The notes beneath the pieces are model-generated. The model saw nothing but the letters and a program-made list of their open reading frames with translations, did no database searches and was not told the origin of the DNA. Positions 6,476 to 8,642 of a stretch of DNA of 8,642 nucleotides are shown one piece after another. A program made the position numbers and the translations under genes. Origin of the DNA: Deltaproteobacteria bacterium RIFOXYD12_FULL_50_9. GTDB lineage: Bacteria; Desulfobacterota; Desulfobulbia; Desulfobulbales; CALZHT01. How positions within the stretch are numbered: position 1 is the stretch's first letter; every line of letters starts with the position of its first letter. Location: assembly GCA_001799225.1 (NCBI GenBank), contig MGTA01000272.1, positions 20,883 through 29,524 of the forward strand, given 5' to 3'.

Positions 6476-6483
6476 GTGCCAAA

Positions 6484-8642
6484 ATGAACTCTATTCGAAC
6501 GCGATTACTGGTTTGTCTCATTGCATGTGTACTGTCTTTTGGCTTTGGCGGAGGACCGGTGCAAGCCGAGTCCCTGTCGGACATGGTGCGGTTGTCCTCT
6601 CTGACCGTCCACACGCCTACCGGAGTGGCTTTGGATGCTGAAGAGACCCTGTATGTTGTTGAGGCGACCGATAAGCGGTTAGCAATTATCGCTAACAATG
6701 GCGAGCGGATCGCCGAGATAAACGGGTTCAGCCAGCCGAAATGCGTCGCGGTGGCCGACAGCGGTCAGTTGTATGTGAGTGATGCCGGCCTGAAAAATGT
6801 CGCGGTATTCGGGCCGGATCTGACCTTTATTGGCAAGCTCGGCATCGGGAACAACGAGTTTTTAAGGCCGCTCGGCATTGCAGTAAGCGCTGCCGGAGAC
6901 GTGTATGTCGTGGACAGCGACCGGAATCAGGTGCGGGTGTACGACGCCAACCGGCAGCTCAAGCTGCAGTTCGGGGTATCGGGAAGCGCGGCCGGCCAGT
7001 TGCGCTCTCCCCTGTCCATTGCCGTGGATAAAGGCACAAACGAAATCGTGGTGGTCGATCTGCCCCTGGTGACCGGCCAATACGGTCCTGTAGAAGGATC
7101 ACGGGTGCAGTTTTTTGATGTAACCGGCAGGTACCTGCGGGGATTCGGCCAGAACGGCACGGGCGAAGGGAAGCTCACCAAGGCCGTAGCCGTGGCTGCC
7201 GACCACAGCGGCAGGATCTATGTGAGCGAAACATATCAGAATGTTGTCGAGGTCTTCAGCCGAACCGGGACCTACATCGAGACGATACATGATCCGACAG
7301 CCAGGATGCGAACACCGGTGGGCGTGGCGATCGGCGGGATAAGCGGCCGGGTGTTTGTCAGCTCGGTCTCCCTGAACCGGATGGATATCTTCGGCCAATC
7401 GATCCAACACATAATCAATGCCGAAAGCAGCGCCGGCGGAACCATCTCGCCCAGAGGCGCGATCTCGGTTCTGCATGGTGCAGCCCTCAATTTCCAGATA
7501 GAAGCCGAGACCGGTTACCACATCAGCGGTTTGTATGTCGACGGCGTCAACATCGGTGCGGTTACGGAGTATCAGATCCCGGTGGTGGTGGCGGATCATA
7601 CGGTGCGGGCCGAGTTTGACGCGGATGAACATATCGTCCTGATCGAGACCACGGGCAGCGGCGAGGTTGTTCCTTCCGGGTCAGTCACGGTGGCTGATCA
7701 AGCGGATCTATCCCTGACTTTTCTGCCTGCTCCCGGCTTTCAGGTGGCGGCTGTGATGGTCGACGGTGTCAGCGGGGGGGGGCAGAATAGCTATACCTTA
7801 AGCAATGTAAGGTCTGCGCACACCGTCCAAGTGGTGTTTGAGCAGGCATCCTACCTGATCACGGCAACAGCCGGTGATCATGGCGCCGTCACTCCGAGCG
7901 GCGCTATCAATATAATACATGGCAGCAACGCGACCTTCAGCTTTACCCCACAAAGTAACTACCGGATAACCGGTGTGACCGTCGACGGCACACAGATGGG
8001 GCCGCTCGCTTCCTACACCTTTACAGATATCTCGGCTGGCCATGACCTTCGTGTCTCCTTTGCCGGCATAACCTATTCGATTTCAGCCTCATCTTCCGTG
8101 GGCGGCAGCATCTCTCCCAGCGGCAATATTGATGTTTTAGCAGGATCAAGCCGGGATTTCCGTTTTGTACCGGCCCAAGGCCATCATCTCAGCAAAGTCC
8201 TGATCGATAGCGAACCAATCGTTACGGCAAGTCCATACTCGTTTGTCAACCTGGCCGGCCCGCACACCATCCGGGCGGAATTCGCCCGCAATCACTACGC
8301 CATTACCATCAACTCCGAGGGCAACGGCAGCGCCGAGCCTTCCAACAGTATCGACGTCCAGTACGGTGATCCATTAACCGTCCGGTTTACGGCTGCTGAC
8401 GGCAATCATGTGGCTGCTGTGCAGGTGGACGGCGAAGCCGTATCCGTCGCCGACTCCTATACCTGGAACAACATCAGCGCCAATCATACGATAGCCGTTA
8501 TATTTGCGCTGGATAATGCAACGCCGGTCGCCATATCCGGACCTGACCAGGACCTTTCCGGCGGGCTGATCACCTTAAATGGCGCAAACTCTTTTGATCC
8601 CGATGGCGAGATTGTTACCTACCTCTGGGAACAGACGGCTGG
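6484..8642 (+). CDS. Exported protein: NHL beta-propeller, five InlB-type B-repeats, start of a PKD-like domain (partial, 3' end beyond right edge)
   Basis: The frame stays open for 719 codons from ATG 6484 to the window end. Residues 1-28 form a signal peptide (positive start, hydrophobic core, GPVQA cleavage motif). Residues about 42-305 hold six NHL-type blades, each with a P-x-G-[VI]-A-like opening and a YVVD-, YVSD- or YVSE-like core, for example PLGIAVSAAGDVYVVDSDRNQVRVY (129 onward, shown in part as PLGIAV...YVVDSDRNQ). This fits a propeller for protein or sugar contacts. Residues 308-674 are five tandem repeats of about 73 residues resembling the divergent InlB B-repeat. From about 680, SGPDQDLSGGLITLNGANSF begins a PKD/REJ-like beta-sandwich with the hallmark FDPDGEIVTYLWEQ, cut by the edge. 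Such proteins are exported and often surface-bound or adhesive; the anchor must lie beyond the window. It is divergent from kup and looks more GC-rich than the left-hand genes. Confidence 0.9.
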   Translation, partial: MNSIRTRLLVCLIACVLSFGFGGGPVQAESLSDMVRLSSLTVHTPTGVALDAEETLYVVEATDKRLAIIANNGERIAEINGFSQPKCVAVADSGQLYVSDAGLKNVAVFGPDLTFIGKLGIGNNEFLRPLGIAVSAAGDVYVVDSDRNQVRVYDANRQLKLQFGVSGSAAGQLRSPLSIAVDKGTNEIVVVDLPLVTGQYGPVEGSRVQFFDVTGRYLRGFGQNGTGEGKLTKAVAVAADHSGRIYVSETYQNVVEVFSRTGTYIETIHDPTARMRTPVGVAIGGISGRVFVSSVSLNRMDIFGQSIQHIINAESSAGGTISPRGAISVLHGAALNFQIEAETGYHISGLYVDGVNIGAVTEYQIPVVVADHTVRAEFDADEHIVLIETTGSGEVVPSGSVTVADQADLSLTFLPAPGFQVAAVMVDGVSGGGQNSYTLSNVRSAHTVQVVFEQASYLITATAGDHGAVTPSGAINIIHGSNATFSFTPQSNYRITGVTVDGTQMGPLASYTFTDISAGHDLRVSFAGITYSISASSSVGGSISPSGNIDVLAGSSRDFRFVPAQGHHLSKVLIDSEPIVTASPYSFVNLAGPHTIRAEFARNHYAITINSEGNGSAEPSNSIDVQYGDPLTVRFTAADGNHVAAVQVDGEAVSVADSYTWNNISANHTIAVIFALDNATPVAISGPDQDLSGGLITLNGANSFDPDGEIVTYLWEQTA
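7405..8505 (+). repeat. Five tandem about 73-residue B-repeats at protein level
   Basis: Units cover residues 308-378, 382-452, 455-526, 530-600 and 603-674 of the exported protein. Each unit has the order: beta strand (IxA or similar), G-x-[IVA]-x-P-[SR]-[GN] (GTISPRG, GEVVPSG, GAVTPSG, GSISPSG, GSAEPSN), F-x-P or similar, G-[YFN]-x-[IVL], V-x-V-D-G (VDSE-like in unit 4), and a closing H-[TD]-[VIL]-x-[VA]-x-F. The DNA of the units is well diverged, so this is an old duplication and not a recent one. Repeats of this kind form elongated stalks that hold a domain away from the cell surface. Confidence 0.85.
7774..7782 (+). repeat. Run of nine G inside the coding region
   Basis: Nine consecutive G encode Gly431-Gly433 in the second B-repeat, right after VDGVS. 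The reading frame is open through the run in this sequence. Runs of this length are prone to slippage in replication and to sequencing miscounts. Confidence 0.9.

Larger units (their letters stand above)
5820..6483. other. 664-nt non-coding divergent regulatory region between kup and the NHL-repeat gene
   Basis: No frame on either strand here has both a ribosome binding site and protein-like composition. It holds the promoters of both flanking genes and several inverted repeats: CTTCTC/GAGAAG (5883-5888 with 5903-5908), a perfect 8-bp hairpin (6047-6069), a bipartite hairpin (6133-6168), CTACC/GGTAG (6371-6375 with 6394-6398) and GCAGC/GCTGC (6426-6430 with 6442-6446). The middle, about 6215-6290, is AT-rich. 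I looked for known riboswitch cores (cyclic di-GMP GEMM, cyclic di-AMP ydaO, TPP, cobalamin) and recognised none. The kup-side leader could be up to a few hundred nt long. Confidence 0.6.

Noticed and set aside
6862..8043. Several leftward open frames opposite the NHL/B-repeat gene
   Set aside because: They are typical antisense frames in GC-rich coding DNA and lack domains; the forward frame has a signal peptide and clear repeats.

Overview
The window looks like bacterial chromosomal DNA, most probably from a Desulfobacterota (former Deltaproteobacteria) relative. Three things suggest this: a Y1-transposase-like protein with a DnaA-like C-terminal helix-turn-helix, a receiver-PAS signalling protein, and a secreted NHL/PKD-type multidomain protein. 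This is inference from gene content and style; there is no rRNA, tRNA or other marker here to fix the taxon. No tRNA, rRNA, CRISPR array or intact insertion sequence was seen.

Left part (1-3564). A response regulator with a PAS domain runs leftward off the window edge (complement of 1-750). Facing away from it is a rightward cluster of three genes: a protein of the REP-associated/IS200-like Y1 transposase superfamily (970-1950), a THUMP-domain rRNA methyltransferase of the RlmL type 8 nt downstream (1959-3098), and, 43 nt further, a small secreted cysteine-rich protein (3142-3564). The first gene is the most interesting in the window. Its reading frame is intact and full length, but the first His of the HUH motif is Gln and the position of the catalytic Tyr is Val. 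Its promoter has a consensus -35, a 17-nt spacer and a near-consensus -10 whose predicted start point falls on the ATG, so the mRNA is probably leaderless. The -35 lies inside a perfect TTGACA-N5-TGTCAA palindrome. Together these suggest a transposase turned into a DNA-binding regulator that may control its own operon.

Middle part (3649-5819, leftward). kup encodes a complete 640-residue potassium uptake transporter. Downstream on the same strand is a 44-residue microprotein with eight histidines in its first 22 residues, one membrane segment and a good ribosome binding site.

Right part (5820-8642). A 664-nt non-coding stretch with several inverted repeats separates kup from a divergent rightward gene. 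That gene encodes an exported protein that runs off the right edge: signal peptide, six-bladed NHL propeller, five tandem repeats of about 73 residues resembling the divergent InlB B-repeat, then the start of a PKD-like domain. A run of nine G lies in frame in the second repeat. This gene looks more GC-rich than the left-hand genes.

The three blocks (signalling/regulation and RNA modification, potassium transport, cell-surface protein) have no obvious shared pathway.
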